In this document: positions 32,143 to 40,864 of the stretch, in pieces
Numbering within the stretch: the stretch's first letter is position 1
How the letters are laid out: each line of letters opens with the position of its first letter
Assembly: GCF_049446155.1 (NCBI RefSeq)
Contig: NZ_JBMSEE010000003.1
Coordinates: 372,001 to 436,000, forward strand
Reading direction: 5' to 3'
Origin: Rivibacter sp049446155
GTDB taxonomy: Bacteria; Pseudomonadota; Gammaproteobacteria; Burkholderiales; Burkholderiaceae_C
Length of the DNA: 64,000 nucleotides
The notes under the pieces: generated by a model
Databases searched by the model: none
Told to the model about the DNA's origin: nothing
What the model saw: only the letters and a program-made list of their open reading frames with translations
Made by a program: the position numbers and the translations under genes

Positions 32143-33825
32143 ATGACCATCCCCCAGATCCTCGGGCCGGACGGTCGGCCGATCGAACGCGCCGCCCTTT
32201 CCGACCTGGCCGAACCGCAGACGGCGCGGCTGACGCACCTGCAGCGCGAGTTCGCCCGGCACCCTTCGCGCGGCCTGACACCGAGCCGGTTGGCCAACAT
32301 CCTCGACACCGCCGAGCAGGGCGACATCGTCGCCCAGTACGAGCTGTTCGAGGACATGGAAGAAAAGGACGGGCACATCGCGGCGGAGATGGGCAAGCGT
32401 CGCCGCGCGCTGCTGCTCGACTGGGACTTGGTCGACCCGGTGAATGCCAGCGCTGCGGAGAAGAAGCGGACCAAGCAGATCGAGGAACTGGTGCGCCAGA
32501 TCCCCGACTTCGAGGACATGTTGTTCGATCTGACCGATTCGATCGGCAAGGGCTTCGTGAACCTCGAGATCGAGTGGCGACGCGAGGGTCGCGCCTGGCT
32601 GCCGGCCAAGATCACCCACCGGCCGCAGACCTGGTTCATGACGCACCGCGGCCAGCAGCAAGAGATTCGCCTGCGCAGCAACACGAGCGTCGACGGCGTG
32701 ATGGGTGAGCCACTGCGCCCGTTCGGTTGGATCACCCATGTCCACAAGGCCAAGAGCGGCTACATCGAACGCACGGCGCTGTTCCGTCAGCTGGTCTGGC
32801 CCTACCTCTTCAAGAACTACAGCCTCGGCGACCTGGCGGAGTTCCTGGAGGTCTATGGCATCCCCGTGCGCCTGGGCAAGTACCCCAGGAGCGCCAGCGA
32901 GGCGGAGAAGGCAACGCTGCTGCGCGCGCTGGCCGGTATCGGCCACAAGGCCTCGGGCATCGTGCCCGAGGGGATGATGATCGAGTTCCAGAAGGCGGCG
33001 GAGGGCGACCCGGCCTCGTTCGAGCTGATGATCAACGTCTGCGAACGCACCGAGAGCAAGGTCATCCTTGGCGGCACGCTGACGAGCGGCGCAGACGGCA
33101 AGAGCAGCACCAACGCGCTGGGCAACGTGCACAACGAGGTGCGAAAGGATCTGCGCGATGCCGACGTGCGGCAGATCAACTCGACGCTGTCGCGCGACCT
33201 CGTCTACGCAATCGCCGTTCTCAACGGCCTGGCGCCCGACGGTATTGGGCGTTGCGGCCGCTTCCGGCTCAACGCGGAAGAGCCTGAGGACATGGCGAGC
33301 TATGCCGAGTCGCTGCCCGGCCTCGTCAAGCTGGGCGTGCGGCCGACGGTGCAATGGGTCCATGAGAAGCTCGGCATTCCACAGGCGGAAGAAGGCGAGG
33401 AAGTGCTGGGCATGCCGCCCGAGCCGCCTCCGCCCGCGCCGCCGGTGCCGGGCCAGCCGCCCGCTCAGGTGCCACCGCCGGAGGTGGCTGCAGCGACCGC
33501 GCTGGTGTCGGCCATGTTCGCCGCGTTGGCGGCGCGCCCCCCAGCCGCGGCCGCGACGGCGATCGCGCAGCCCATCGAGCTGATGCGCACGCAGTTGGCG
33601 CGCGACGTCGCGCCGGCAACGCAGCAATGGATCGACCAGGTGCGCACGCTGGTGGAGCGGGTGAGCTCGCTGCAAGAGCTGCGCGACGGGCTCGAGCAGC
33701 TGCTGCCGGACATGGACCTGCAGCAGTACGCAGACGCGATGGCTCAGGCTCTGGCGGCCGCCGCGCTGGCCGGGCGCTACGAGATCCTGCAGGAGGCCGC
33801 CGCCGGCGGCGCCGGCCGTGCCTGA
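32143..33825 (+). CDS. Portal protein (DUF935, Mu gp29-like)
   Basis: 560 aa. MTIPQILGPDGRPIERAALS, LANILDTAEQGDIVAQYELFED, KDGHIAAEMGKRRRALLLDW, GFVNLEIEWRREGRAWLPAK, GWITHVHKAKSGY are DUF935 blocks. After residue 425 there is a Pro/Ala-rich linker (PPEPPPPAPPVPGQPP) and a helical C-terminal. It forms the dodecameric ring through which DNA enters. It overlaps the next gene by 8 bp. Confidence 0.92.
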   Translation: MTIPQILGPDGRPIERAALSDLAEPQTARLTHLQREFARHPSRGLTPSRLANILDTAEQGDIVAQYELFEDMEEKDGHIAAEMGKRRRALLLDWDLVDPVNASAAEKKRTKQIEELVRQIPDFEDMLFDLTDSIGKGFVNLEIEWRREGRAWLPAKITHRPQTWFMTHRGQQQEIRLRSNTSVDGVMGEPLRPFGWITHVHKAKSGYIERTALFRQLVWPYLFKNYSLGDLAEFLEVYGIPVRLGKYPRSASEAEKATLLRALAGIGHKASGIVPEGMMIEFQKAAEGDPASFELMINVCERTESKVILGGTLTSGADGKSSTNALGNVHNEVRKDLRDADVRQINSTLSRDLVYAIAVLNGLAPDGIGRCGRFRLNAEEPEDMASYAESLPGLVKLGVRPTVQWVHEKLGIPQAEEGEEVLGMPPEPPPPAPPVPGQPPAQVPPPEVAAATALVSAMFAALAARPPAAAATAIAQPIELMRTQLARDVAPATQQWIDQVRTLVERVSSLQELRDGLEQLLPDMDLQQYADAMAQALAAAALAGRYEILQEAAAGGAGRA

Positions 33826-35077
33826 CGCTGCCGCGGCCTACGGCTCGCTGCCGTTTCGGGAGCAAAGCGAGTTCTTCCGGCGCAAGCTCAACCTGCCGAC
33901 CGCGGCCTGGACCGACGTCTACACGCGCGAGCACGACTGGGCGTTCGTCGTCGCAGGCGCGACCCGGGATGCGATCGTGGCTGACTTCCGGGGCGCGATC
34001 GAGCGCGCGATCGCCGACGGCACCACGCTCGAGGAGTTCCGGCGCGACTTCGACCGCATCGTCGCGACGCACGGCTGGGACTACCGCGGCGGGCGCGAAT
34101 GGCGCAGCCGCGTGATCTACGAGACGAACCTGACCACGAGCTACGCGGCCGGGCGCAACGAACAGCTGCGCAACGGCCCGCGCACGCCGTTCTGGCAGTA
34201 CGTGCATGCCGACTGGGTCGAGCACCCCCGCGCTCAGCACGTGGCCTGGGATGGCCTGGTGCTCGATGCGTCGGATCCGTGGTGGGAGCAGCATTTCCCG
34301 CCGAACGGATGGGGCTGCCAGTGCTCGGTGCGCGGACTGTCGCTGCGAGATCTGGAGCAGCTTGGGAAGTCCGGGCCCGACCAGGCGCCTGAGGTGACGA
34401 TGGTCGAGCACACCATCGGCCAGCGCAGCCCCAATGGGCCGCGCAAGGTCCGGGTGCCGGAAGGCATCGACCCCGGCTTCGAGTACACGCCCGGCGCCTC
34501 GAGGCTGAACAGCTCGATCCCGCCGCAGCGGCCGGAACCGCCGTTGCCAGGCAACCAAGGCGGGCCTGGCCTGCCGAACCTGCGGGCGCCTGGACCGATG
34601 CCGCCGCCGCGGCCGTTTCCGGCTTCCGAGCTGCTGCCTGGCGGGCTGCGCGATCGCGACTACGCCGGCGAGTTTCTGCAGGCCTTCGGCGCGACGCTCG
34701 AGCAGCCGCGGGTGTTCACCGACGCGATCGGCGAGCGCCTGGTGATCGGTCGCGCCCTGTTCGAAGACGGCGCCGGCGAGCTGCAGGCCGATCGCGGTGG
34801 CCGCGGCCGCACCCTGCCGCTGGTCGCGCAGGCGCTGCTCGATCCGGACGAGATCTGGGCGCGCGTGGAATGGGATTACGACAGCAGCAAGGCCGTCGTG
34901 CGGCGCCGCTATCTCGCCCAGTTCGACGTCGGCCAGGCTTCCCCGGCCGTGGTCGTCGTGGAGTTCGGGCAGGACGGTTGGGCTGGGCTGACCAGCCTGA
35001 CCGACAACACGGGCGTGGCCGACGACTGGCGCGTCGGTGTGCGACTGTTCCGCCGGCCGCAGGAGGACGACCAGTGA
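33818..35077 (+). CDS. Minor head protein (Mu gp30/SPP1 gp7-like) with C-terminal PBECR-type nuclease domain
   Basis: 419 aa from GTG 33818. Residues about 1-240 form the F-like/head morphogenesis domain: SEFFRRKLNLPTAAWTDVY, SRVIYETNLTTSYAAGRNEQ, YVHADWVEHPRAQHVAWDGL, WEQHFPPNGWGCQCSVRGLS. After a Pro-rich linker (about 235-270), residues about 285-415 look like a phage Barnase-EndoU-ColicinE5/D-RelE-like (PBECR) nuclease: RVFTDAIGERLVIGRALF, LPLVAQALLDPDEIWARVEW, VVRRRYLAQFD, VVVVEFGQDGWAGLTSLTDN. Minor head protein, possibly delivering an RNase-like domain; that part is inference. Confidence 0.87.
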   Translation: MPDAAAAYGSLPFREQSEFFRRKLNLPTAAWTDVYTREHDWAFVVAGATRDAIVADFRGAIERAIADGTTLEEFRRDFDRIVATHGWDYRGGREWRSRVIYETNLTTSYAAGRNEQLRNGPRTPFWQYVHADWVEHPRAQHVAWDGLVLDASDPWWEQHFPPNGWGCQCSVRGLSLRDLEQLGKSGPDQAPEVTMVEHTIGQRSPNGPRKVRVPEGIDPGFEYTPGASRLNSSIPPQRPEPPLPGNQGGPGLPNLRAPGPMPPPRPFPASELLPGGLRDRDYAGEFLQAFGATLEQPRVFTDAIGERLVIGRALFEDGAGELQADRGGRGRTLPLVAQALLDPDEIWARVEWDYDSSKAVVRRRYLAQFDVGQASPAVVVVEFGQDGWAGLTSLTDNTGVADDWRVGVRLFRRPQEDDQ

Positions 35078-35334
35078 AGATGACCTGCACGCACAAGGGC
35101 TGGTTTGGCATCTGCCCGGTCCACATCGGCGACCTCTATGGGCAGGCGCCGCTGGTCGTCGAGCGGCATTGGGTCTTCGTGCCGTTGCTGGTGCTGAGCG
35201 AAGCGCTGTTCGAAGTGATGCTTCAGCTGACGGCGCTGGCCAACCCCGAACTCGAGCTCGAATGGCCGCTGATGATCACGGGCGAGCTCGCGGTCCCTCG
35301 CGCCATCGAGATCGACGAACAACCGACCGAGTGA
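35074..35334 (+). CDS. Small phage hypothetical protein
   Basis: 86 aa from GTG 35074, overlapping the previous stop (GTGA); ATG 35080 is an alternative. Start MTCTHKGWFGICPVHIGDLY, then GQAPLVVERHWVFVPLLVLS, and LEWPLMITGELAVPRAIEI. Position directly after a PBECR-type domain makes an immunity or chaperone role worth testing, but nothing in the sequence proves it. Confidence 0.62.
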   Translation: MKMTCTHKGWFGICPVHIGDLYGQAPLVVERHWVFVPLLVLSEALFEVMLQLTALANPELELEWPLMITGELAVPRAIEIDEQPTE

Positions 35335-35340
35335 CCGCGC

Positions 35341-35916
35341 ATGGCCGGTACCACGCTCATCATCGACCTCGATCTGCAGCGCGCTCCCGAGCGTCTGGAG
35401 AAGGTCGAGCGACTGCTGGCCAGCCCGGGGCCGCTGCTCGCTGAACTCGGCGAGTACCTGGGCGCGTCGACGCAGGATCGATTCAAGGCGCAGGTGGCCC
35501 CCGACGGTTCGACCTGGCAGGCGCTGTCGCCGCGGTACTTGAAGCGCAAGCGCCGCAACAAGGACAAGATCCTCACCCTCCGAGGCTTCCTGCGCGGCCA
35601 GATCGCCTACCAGGTCGAGGGCAGCGATACCGTTGCCGTCGGCACGAATCGGGCCTATGGCGCGATTCACCAGTTCGGGGGCGAGATCAGCATCGCGGCC
35701 AGGTCGCAGAACGTGTACCGTCGCGCCAACAAGGCCGGCGAGCTGAGCCGCAAGTTCGCCAAGAAGGCGAGCAAGGGCGCCGTGGCCCAGCGTGTCACCA
35801 TCGGCGCGCACACGATCAAGATGCCGGCGCGCCCCTTCCTTGGCCTGTCTGATCGCGATCGGCTCGAGGTGCGTGAGCGAACAGCCGAGTTCCTCCGCGA
35901 GCTGTTGAGCAGCTGA
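35341..35916 (+). CDS. Phage virion morphogenesis protein (Mu gpG-like)
   Basis: 191 aa. LLAELGEYLGASTQDRFKAQ, PDGSTWQALSPRYLKRKRRN, ILTLRGFLRGQIAYQVEGSD, AYGAIHQFGGEI, KMPARPFLGLSDRDRLEV match the phage virion morphogenesis family (PF05069). It is needed for tail completion/head-tail assembly in Mu and P2. Confidence 0.9.
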   Translation: MAGTTLIIDLDLQRAPERLEKVERLLASPGPLLAELGEYLGASTQDRFKAQVAPDGSTWQALSPRYLKRKRRNKDKILTLRGFLRGQIAYQVEGSDTVAVGTNRAYGAIHQFGGEISIAARSQNVYRRANKAGELSRKFAKKASKGAVAQRVTIGAHTIKMPARPFLGLSDRDRLEVRERTAEFLRELLSS

Positions 35917-35958
35917 GGGCCGCAGACAATCTGAACTCGTTCCGATGATGCGCGGGGC

Positions 35959-37104
35959 GTGCGAACCGACGATGCGCCCATGCATCGCCGAACCGCACTC
36001 ACCGCAGCAGTAGGGCTCGCGCTCGCCGCCTGCGCCTTCGAGTTGCCCGCGCTCGAGGGAGGCAGCCATGTAATCGAGCTCCAGTTCGTGCCCGCCGGTG
36101 CGTTCCGGCCCAGCGACGGCCGGGAGATGCCCGTCGACGCCTGGCGCATCGACGCTGCCAGCGCCAGCCGCGTGATCGAGCGCTTCCGCCAGCGCAAGAC
36201 GCCGCCGGTCATCGACTACGAGCACCAGACCCTCAACAAGGAAGCCAACGGCCAACCCGCGCCGGCGGCCGCCTTCATCAAGGACCTGGTCTGGCGCGAG
36301 GGGCGTGGCCTGTTCGCCGTCGCCGAGCTCACGCAGCGTGCGAGCGATCTGATCGGCGCCAAGGAATACCGCTACTTCAGCCCCGTCTTCACCTTCGACA
36401 AGCAGACGGGCACGGTTCTCGAGGTGCTGATGGGCGCCTTGACCAACTCGCCTGCGATCGACGGCATGGAGCCGTTGGCGCTGCGCGCAGCCGCCACTTT
36501 CGGCATTGCTTCCACCCAGGAGGACCACTCCATGAACAAGCTGCTCGCGGCGATGATCGCCGCGTTCGGTCTCGAGCAGACCGCCACCGAAGACCAAGCC
36601 ATCGCCGCGCTGACCGCGATCGGCCCGATCAAGGACCTGAGCGCTTCGCTCGCCAGCGTGCGCAAGGCGCTCGAGCTCGACGACAAGGCCGATGGCGCCG
36701 CGCTGGTGGCCGCCTGCACGCAGCTGAAGGCGGCGAGCGCGGATCCGGCCAAGTTCGCCCCGGTTTCGGTGGTCACGCAGCTGCAGGGCCAGGTCGCGAC
36801 GCTGACCGCGCGCCTGCAGGAAGACGAAGTCACCAAGCTCATCGAGCCCGCGCTAGCCGACGGCCGCTTGCTGGCTGGCGAGCAGGAAGCCTGGGCTCGC
36901 GAACTGGGCAAGAAGGACATCGCGGCGCTCACGTCGTTCCTCAAGACCGCGCAACCGATCGCGGCGCTCGGTGGCACCCAGACCAAGGGCAAGAAGCCCG
37001 AGGGCGGCGCCGACGGTGCGCTCAGCGCCGACGAGCTGGCGGTGTGCAGCCGCATGGGCCTGACCGTCGAGCAGTTCAAGGCGGGCGCGACCGCGCAGGC
37101 CTGA
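35959..37104 (+). CDS. Mu-like gpI protease with internal scaffold (gpZ)
   Basis: 381 aa from GTG 35959; ATG 35980 is possible and neither has a strong ribosome site. IELQFVPAGAFRPSDGREMP, TPPVIDYEHQTLNKEANGQP, LVWREGRGLFAVAELTQRAS, KEYRYFSPVFTFDKQTG are gpI protease blocks. From Met at 36532 onward the sequence is a scaffold-like helical domain. It processes the capsid scaffold during assembly. It is followed by decoration and capsid genes. Confidence 0.9.
   Translation: MRTDDAPMHRRTALTAAVGLALAACAFELPALEGGSHVIELQFVPAGAFRPSDGREMPVDAWRIDAASASRVIERFRQRKTPPVIDYEHQTLNKEANGQPAPAAAFIKDLVWREGRGLFAVAELTQRASDLIGAKEYRYFSPVFTFDKQTGTVLEVLMGALTNSPAIDGMEPLALRAAATFGIASTQEDHSMNKLLAAMIAAFGLEQTATEDQAIAALTAIGPIKDLSASLASVRKALELDDKADGAALVAACTQLKAASADPAKFAPVSVVTQLQGQVATLTARLQEDEVTKLIEPALADGRLLAGEQEAWARELGKKDIAALTSFLKTAQPIAALGGTQTKGKKPEGGADGALSADELAVCSRMGLTVEQFKAGATAQA
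36532..37104 (+). CDS. Scaffold protein gpZ-like, from in-frame internal start
   Basis: 190 aa starting MNKLLAAMIAAFGLEQTATE. The start has a consensus ribosome site AGGAGGA at 36518-36524, 7 bases upstream of the ATG and inside gpI. This matches Mu gpZ, made from the 3' part of gene I. Composition: LTARLQEDEVTKLIEPALAD, GEQEAWARELGKKDIAALTS, C-terminal SADELAVCSRMGLTVEQFK. Confidence 0.8.
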   Translation: MNKLLAAMIAAFGLEQTATEDQAIAALTAIGPIKDLSASLASVRKALELDDKADGAALVAACTQLKAASADPAKFAPVSVVTQLQGQVATLTARLQEDEVTKLIEPALADGRLLAGEQEAWARELGKKDIAALTSFLKTAQPIAALGGTQTKGKKPEGGADGALSADELAVCSRMGLTVEQFKAGATAQA

Positions 37105-37134
37105 CCCACCGCCACCCCACTCAAGGAGCGCAAC

Positions 37135-37542
37135 GTGGCCCTCACTAAAGACCGTGACACCCCGCGCCGCGACGGCGTGGACTTCTCCGCCCCGCTGGCG
37201 GCCGCGACCGTCATGCATGCCGGCTCGCTGTTCTGCATCAACGCCGCGGGCTACGGCACGCCCGGCGCCGTCTCGACCACGCTCAAGTGCGTCGGCGTAA
37301 CGCAGGCGCGCGCGGACAACAGCGCCGGCGCCGCGGGCGCGGTGAGCGGCACGTACCGCAAGGGCGTGTTCCGCTTCAAGAACTCGGCGGCGGGCGACCT
37401 GATCGCGCTCGCCGACGTCAACGCCGACTGCTACATCGTCGACGACGAGACGGTCGCGAAGACCAACGGCGGCAACACGCGCAGCGTGGCCGGAAAGATC
37501 GTGGACGTGGACGCCGACGGCGTCTGGGTCCGCGTCGGCTGA
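37135..37542 (+). CDS. Capsid decoration/cement-like protein
   Basis: 135 aa from GTG 37135 (AAGGAGCGCAAC upstream). Beta-rich: VMHAGSLFCINAAGYGTPGA, VGVTQARADNS, VFRFKNSAAGDLIALADVNA, DADGVWVRVG. Same size and position (between scaffold and capsid genes) as small head proteins/cement in Mu-like phages (DUF2190-like fold). Likely trimeric on the head surface. Confidence 0.75.
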   Translation: MALTKDRDTPRRDGVDFSAPLAAATVMHAGSLFCINAAGYGTPGAVSTTLKCVGVTQARADNSAGAAGAVSGTYRKGVFRFKNSAAGDLIALADVNADCYIVDDETVAKTNGGNTRSVAGKIVDVDADGVWVRVG

Positions 37543-37569
37543 TCTCGCGGCTTCTAGGAGCGAACCACC

Positions 37570-38460
37570 ATGATCATCAACAACAGCAACCTGGCCATCC
37601 TGAACCAGGCCTTCAACGCTGCCTTCAAAGGCGCGTTCGCAGTCGTCAAACCGATGTCCGGCGCGATCGCGATGCCGGTGCCGTCGAGCGCCCGCGAGGA
37701 GAAGTACGGCTGGCTGGGCGCGACCACCCGCTTCCGCGAGTGGATCGGCGATCGCCAGATCCAGAACCTCAAGAATCACGACTACAGCATCAAGAACAAG
37801 ACGTTCGAGAACACTGTCGGCGTGCCTCGCGAGGACATCGAAGACGACCAGTACGGTGTCTACACGCCGCTGGTGCAGCAGCTCGGCCAAGACGCGGCCT
37901 TGCACCCCGACTCGCTGGTGTTCGCGCTGCTCGCCGCCGGAGACAGCACGCTGTGCTACGACGGCCAGTACTTCTTCGACACCGACCACCCGGTGGGCAA
38001 GCAAGGTTCCGAGGTCAGCGTGAGCAACCACGGCGGCGGCGCGAGCACGCCCTGGTTCCTGCTCGACACCAGCAAGGTGGTCAAGCCGATCATCCTGCAG
38101 AAGCGCCGCGACTATCAGCTGACCGCGAAGACGGACCTGAAGGATGACAACGTCTTCGACCGCAAGGAGTTCGTCTGGGGCGTCGACGCGCGGCTCAACG
38201 TCGGCTTCGGCCTGTGGCAGACCGCGTACATGTCGAAGCAAACGCTCGACGTGACGAACTACGCGGCAGCTCGCGCGGCCATGATGAGCTTCAAGAGCGA
38301 CGCCGGCCAGCCGCTGGCGATCACGCCGAAGCTGCTCGTCGTGCCGCCGAGCCTCGAGAAGGCTGCGCTCGATGTCGTCCAGGCCGAGCGCCTGGCCAAC
38401 GGCGCGACCAACACCTACCGCAACACCGCCGAAGTGCTGGTCTGCCCCTGGCTCGCCTGA
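37570..38460 (+). CDS. Major capsid protein (Mu gpT-like)
   Basis: 296 aa. MIINNSNLAILNQAFNAAFK, GWLGATTRFREWIGDRQIQN, YSIKNKTFENTVGVPREDIE, LCYDGQYFFDTDHPVGKQ, PKLLVVPPSLEKAALDVVQA match the Mu-like major head subunit family (PF10124). HK97-type fold expected. GC-rich leader GGAGCGAACCACC ahead of the ATG. Confidence 0.93.
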   Translation: MIINNSNLAILNQAFNAAFKGAFAVVKPMSGAIAMPVPSSAREEKYGWLGATTRFREWIGDRQIQNLKNHDYSIKNKTFENTVGVPREDIEDDQYGVYTPLVQQLGQDAALHPDSLVFALLAAGDSTLCYDGQYFFDTDHPVGKQGSEVSVSNHGGGASTPWFLLDTSKVVKPIILQKRRDYQLTAKTDLKDDNVFDRKEFVWGVDARLNVGFGLWQTAYMSKQTLDVTNYAAARAAMMSFKSDAGQPLAITPKLLVVPPSLEKAALDVVQAERLANGATNTYRNTAEVLVCPWLA

Positions 38461-38495
38461 GCCTGAGCGAACCACCACGACAAGGAGATTCGCAC

Positions 38496-38741
38496 ATGGC
38501 CAAGACGAACAACAGCAAGCCGGCTGCGCAGCGCGTCGCCGGCGCGCCGATCAAGGCGCTCAAGGTGATCTCGCGTCGCGACAGTTTCCGTCGCGCAGGC
38601 TTCGAGTTCACCGGCGAGGCGAAGACGCTCCCGCTCGACGAACTCACCGACGACCAGGTCGAGGCTCTGAAGGCCGAGCCGCTGCTCGTCGTGAGCGAGG
38701 TCGACATCGAGCCTGAGAAGGCGGAGACGCCGGCGACCTGA
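38496..38741 (+). CDS. Small head-region phage protein (Mu gp35-like)
   Basis: 81 aa, ATG 38496 with AAGGAG upstream. AGAPIKALKVISRRDSFRRA, GFEFTGEAKTLPLDELTDDQ, LLVVSEVDIEPE. The size, position after the capsid gene and RRAGFEFT pattern fit the Mu gp35/HI1506 family. Role unknown. Confidence 0.75.
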   Translation: MAKTNNSKPAAQRVAGAPIKALKVISRRDSFRRAGFEFTGEAKTLPLDELTDDQVEALKAEPLLVVSEVDIEPEKAETPAT

Positions 38742-38827
38742 TACCACCCCAAGGAGGGGCAACGATCCCGCGGCCTCGCTCGAGAGGCTGCCGGGGAGCC
38801 CAAGTCGAGCTCAAACCGCCAACCTCA

Positions 38828-38872
38828 TGCCGGGGCTGGATAACGGTGGATGGTGTTGGCATAGCCCCGGCA
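38828..38872 (+). terminator. Stem-loop between capsid and neck genes
   Basis: TGCCGGGGCT (38828-38837) and AGCCCCGGCA (38863-38872) form a perfect 10-bp stem with a 25-base loop, in the only sizeable gap (38742-38900) of the late region. No T-run, so it may be an attenuator or processing site instead of a full terminator. Confidence 0.5.
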
Positions 38873-38900
38873 ATCTCTTCAACGCCACGCAACGACCGTC

Positions 38901-39416
38901 ATGCCCTACGTGTCTCATGCCGAACTCGCCGAGCGTCCCGGTGCGCGCGAGCTGGCCCAGGTGGCCAGCCCCGACCACAAGGACATCGTCGACTACGGCC
39001 TCATGGACGTGACGCTGCGCGGCGAGGATCGCAGCGCCTGGACCGCCGAAGAGCAAGAAGCTGCCGACGCGGCGATCGTTCGAGTCGACGACGCGGTCCG
39101 CGAGGCCGATGGCGTGATCGACGGCTTCCTGGCGCGCCGCTACACGCTGCCGCTGACCGCTCCGGTGCCGCCGGTGGTCACCGGCTGGTCGCGCGCGATC
39201 GCGCGCTACCTGTTGCACAAGGACCGCCAGTCGCTGGACAAGGACGATCCGATCGTGCGCGACTACCGCGAGGCGCTTCGTCTGCTGCAGCTCGCGGCTG
39301 ACGGCAAGTTCACGCTCGGCATCGGCGATGAGACGGTCGAGTCGAACGGTGGCGATGTGCAGATCGTGAGCGACGCGGCCGTGTTCGGTCGCGATCAGCT
39401 CAAGGCCTTCCGGTAG
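38901..39416 (+). CDS. Neck/head completion protein (DUF1320, Mu gp36-like)
   Basis: 171 aa. YVSHAELAERPGARELAQVA, AADAAIVRVDDAVREADGVI, DGFLARRYTLPLTAPVPPVV, TGWSRAIARYLLHKDRQSLD match DUF1320. It connects head to tail. Starts after the stem-loop at 38828-38872. Confidence 0.88.
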   Translation: MPYVSHAELAERPGARELAQVASPDHKDIVDYGLMDVTLRGEDRSAWTAEEQEAADAAIVRVDDAVREADGVIDGFLARRYTLPLTAPVPPVVTGWSRAIARYLLHKDRQSLDKDDPIVRDYREALRLLQLAADGKFTLGIGDETVESNGGDVQIVSDAAVFGRDQLKAFR

Positions 39417-39422
39417 ACGGCG

Positions 39423-39863
39423 ATGCAGAACTTCGAGCCGTTCGATACCGACCTGGTCATGGAACGCCTCAAGGCCGAGGTGCCGGAATTCCGCCTGGTC
39501 GAAGGCGCGGCCGAGTACGCCTCGATCTCGCAGCTGCGCGACTTCCAGCCGCCGTGCGCATATGTGCTGCTGGCCAACGAATCTGGCGGCAACGGCGGTG
39601 CGCGCGGCGCGCGCGCGGCCGGCGCGTCGGCCGAGTTCGGCGTCGTGCTGGCGGTGCGCAACTACCGCGAGCAGCGCGGCGCGCAGCTGCGCGGCGAGCT
39701 GCGCACGCTGCTTGGCAAGGTGCGCGCCGCGCTGATCGGCTGGGTGCCGCCGTCGCCGGGAGCGACCGCTTGCGCCTGGCGCGGCGGCGCGGTCATGGAC
39801 TACGACAACGCGACGCTGCTGTGGGTTGAGGCCTACGAGAGCGCGCATGTGCTGATGCGCTGA
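39423..39863 (+). CDS. Tail terminator-like protein (Mu gp37-like)
   Basis: 146 aa. FEPFDTDLVMERLKAEVPEF, QPPCAYVLLANESGGNGGAR, FGVVLAVRNYREQRGAQLRG, LLWVEAYESAHVLMR match the gp37 family (PF09646-like). It follows the DUF1320 gene by 6 bp and precedes the tail tube gene block. Confidence 0.83.
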   Translation: MQNFEPFDTDLVMERLKAEVPEFRLVEGAAEYASISQLRDFQPPCAYVLLANESGGNGGARGARAAGASAEFGVVLAVRNYREQRGAQLRGELRTLLGKVRAALIGWVPPSPGATACAWRGGAVMDYDNATLLWVEAYESAHVLMR

Positions 39864-39884
39864 GGCGCGACGAAGGAGATCCCG

Positions 39885-40064
39885 ATGAGCAAGACCCCCC
39901 AGGTGCAGCAGCAGCCGCAGAAGATCGTGAAGGTCAAGCTGCTCAAGGACCACACCCACGCCGGCCGCGCGCTGAAGGCCGAAGCCGAGCTCGAGGTCAA
40001 CGAGGCGGACGCCGAATGGCTGCTCCGCAAGCAGATCGCCGTGGCGGTCGGCGGCACTGTCTGA
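39885..40064 (+). CDS. 59-residue phage protein (DUF7210-like)
   Basis: ATG 39885 with AAGGAG 8 bases upstream. KIVKVKLLKDHTHAGRALKA then EAELEVNEADAEWLLRKQIA is a compact beta-type domain seen in small phage proteins next to tail genes. It fills the gap between the gp37-like and tail-tube genes. Confidence 0.75.
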   Translation: MSKTPQVQQQPQKIVKVKLLKDHTHAGRALKAEAELEVNEADAEWLLRKQIAVAVGGTV

Positions 40065-40095
40065 TCACGATCCACACGCGCAACAGGAGATCGCA

Positions 40096-40854
40096 ATGAT
40101 CGAAAGCTACTACTACGGCCAGGGCAAGGTCTTCACCCGCAAGTCCGGCGGCAAGTGGCGCTGGTGGGGCGACGTGTCGACGCTCACGCTCGCGGCTGCC
40201 GTCGAGAAGGTCGAGCACCGCGAGAGCTACAGCGGCAAGAAGTCGCTGGTTCGGAGCTTTCCGAACAGCACGACGATGACGCTGGCGGCGACGCTGCACC
40301 AGATCGACACCGAGGCCCTCGCGGAGCAGCTCTACGGCGCCGCCTCGGAGATCGCCGCCGGCACGGTCACTGGCGAAGTGCTGGGCAACGTGGCGGTGGG
40401 CGACATCATCAAGCTGGCCCACGGCGGGATCGAGGACCTGGTCATCACCGACAGCCTCGGCTCGCCGGCGACGATCGCCGACACGCACTACGAAGAGGAT
40501 CCGCGCTTCGGCTCGATCGAATTCCTGTCGCTGCCGAGCGGCCCGGCGCCGACGATGCCGCTCAAGGCGGCCTACGGCTATGCCGGCGGCAAGCAGGTCA
40601 ACTTCATGACGCAGCCGGCGCCGGTGATGGAGTTCCGCTACGAGGGCATCAACCTCGCGGAGGGAAATGCGCCGGTGATCGTCGAGCTCTACAAGCTCCA
40701 GACCGATCCGCTGCAAGAGCTGGCGCTGATCACGGACGGCAACGATGTGGCCGGCATGCAAATCTCGGCGAGCATCCTGCTGGACAGCAGCAAGCCGGCG
40801 CTGGGTGACCTGGGCCAGTTCGGTCGCTTCCGCCAGGTGACGATGCCGGCTTGA
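40096..40854 (+). CDS. Major tail tube protein (siphovirus type)
   Basis: 252 aa, ATG 40096. KVFTRKSGGKWRWWGDVSTL, TLHQIDTEALAEQLYGAASE, LPSGPAPTMPLKAAYGYAGG, MEFRYEGINLAEGNAPVIVE fit a siphoviral tail tube in B3/D3112-like phages. No sheath gene is found anywhere in the late region, so the tail is non-contractile. Followed at 11 bp by the tail chaperone. Confidence 0.8.
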   Translation: MIESYYYGQGKVFTRKSGGKWRWWGDVSTLTLAAAVEKVEHRESYSGKKSLVRSFPNSTTMTLAATLHQIDTEALAEQLYGAASEIAAGTVTGEVLGNVAVGDIIKLAHGGIEDLVITDSLGSPATIADTHYEEDPRFGSIEFLSLPSGPAPTMPLKAAYGYAGGKQVNFMTQPAPVMEFRYEGINLAEGNAPVIVELYKLQTDPLQELALITDGNDVAGMQISASILLDSSKPALGDLGQFGRFRQVTMPA

Positions 40855-40864
40855 CGGAGGCACG

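Noticed and set aside
40096..40854. Tail sheath of a contractile-tailed phage
   Set aside because: The 252-residue protein is too short for a sheath and no separate tube follows; the size and neighbours fit a siphoviral tube.
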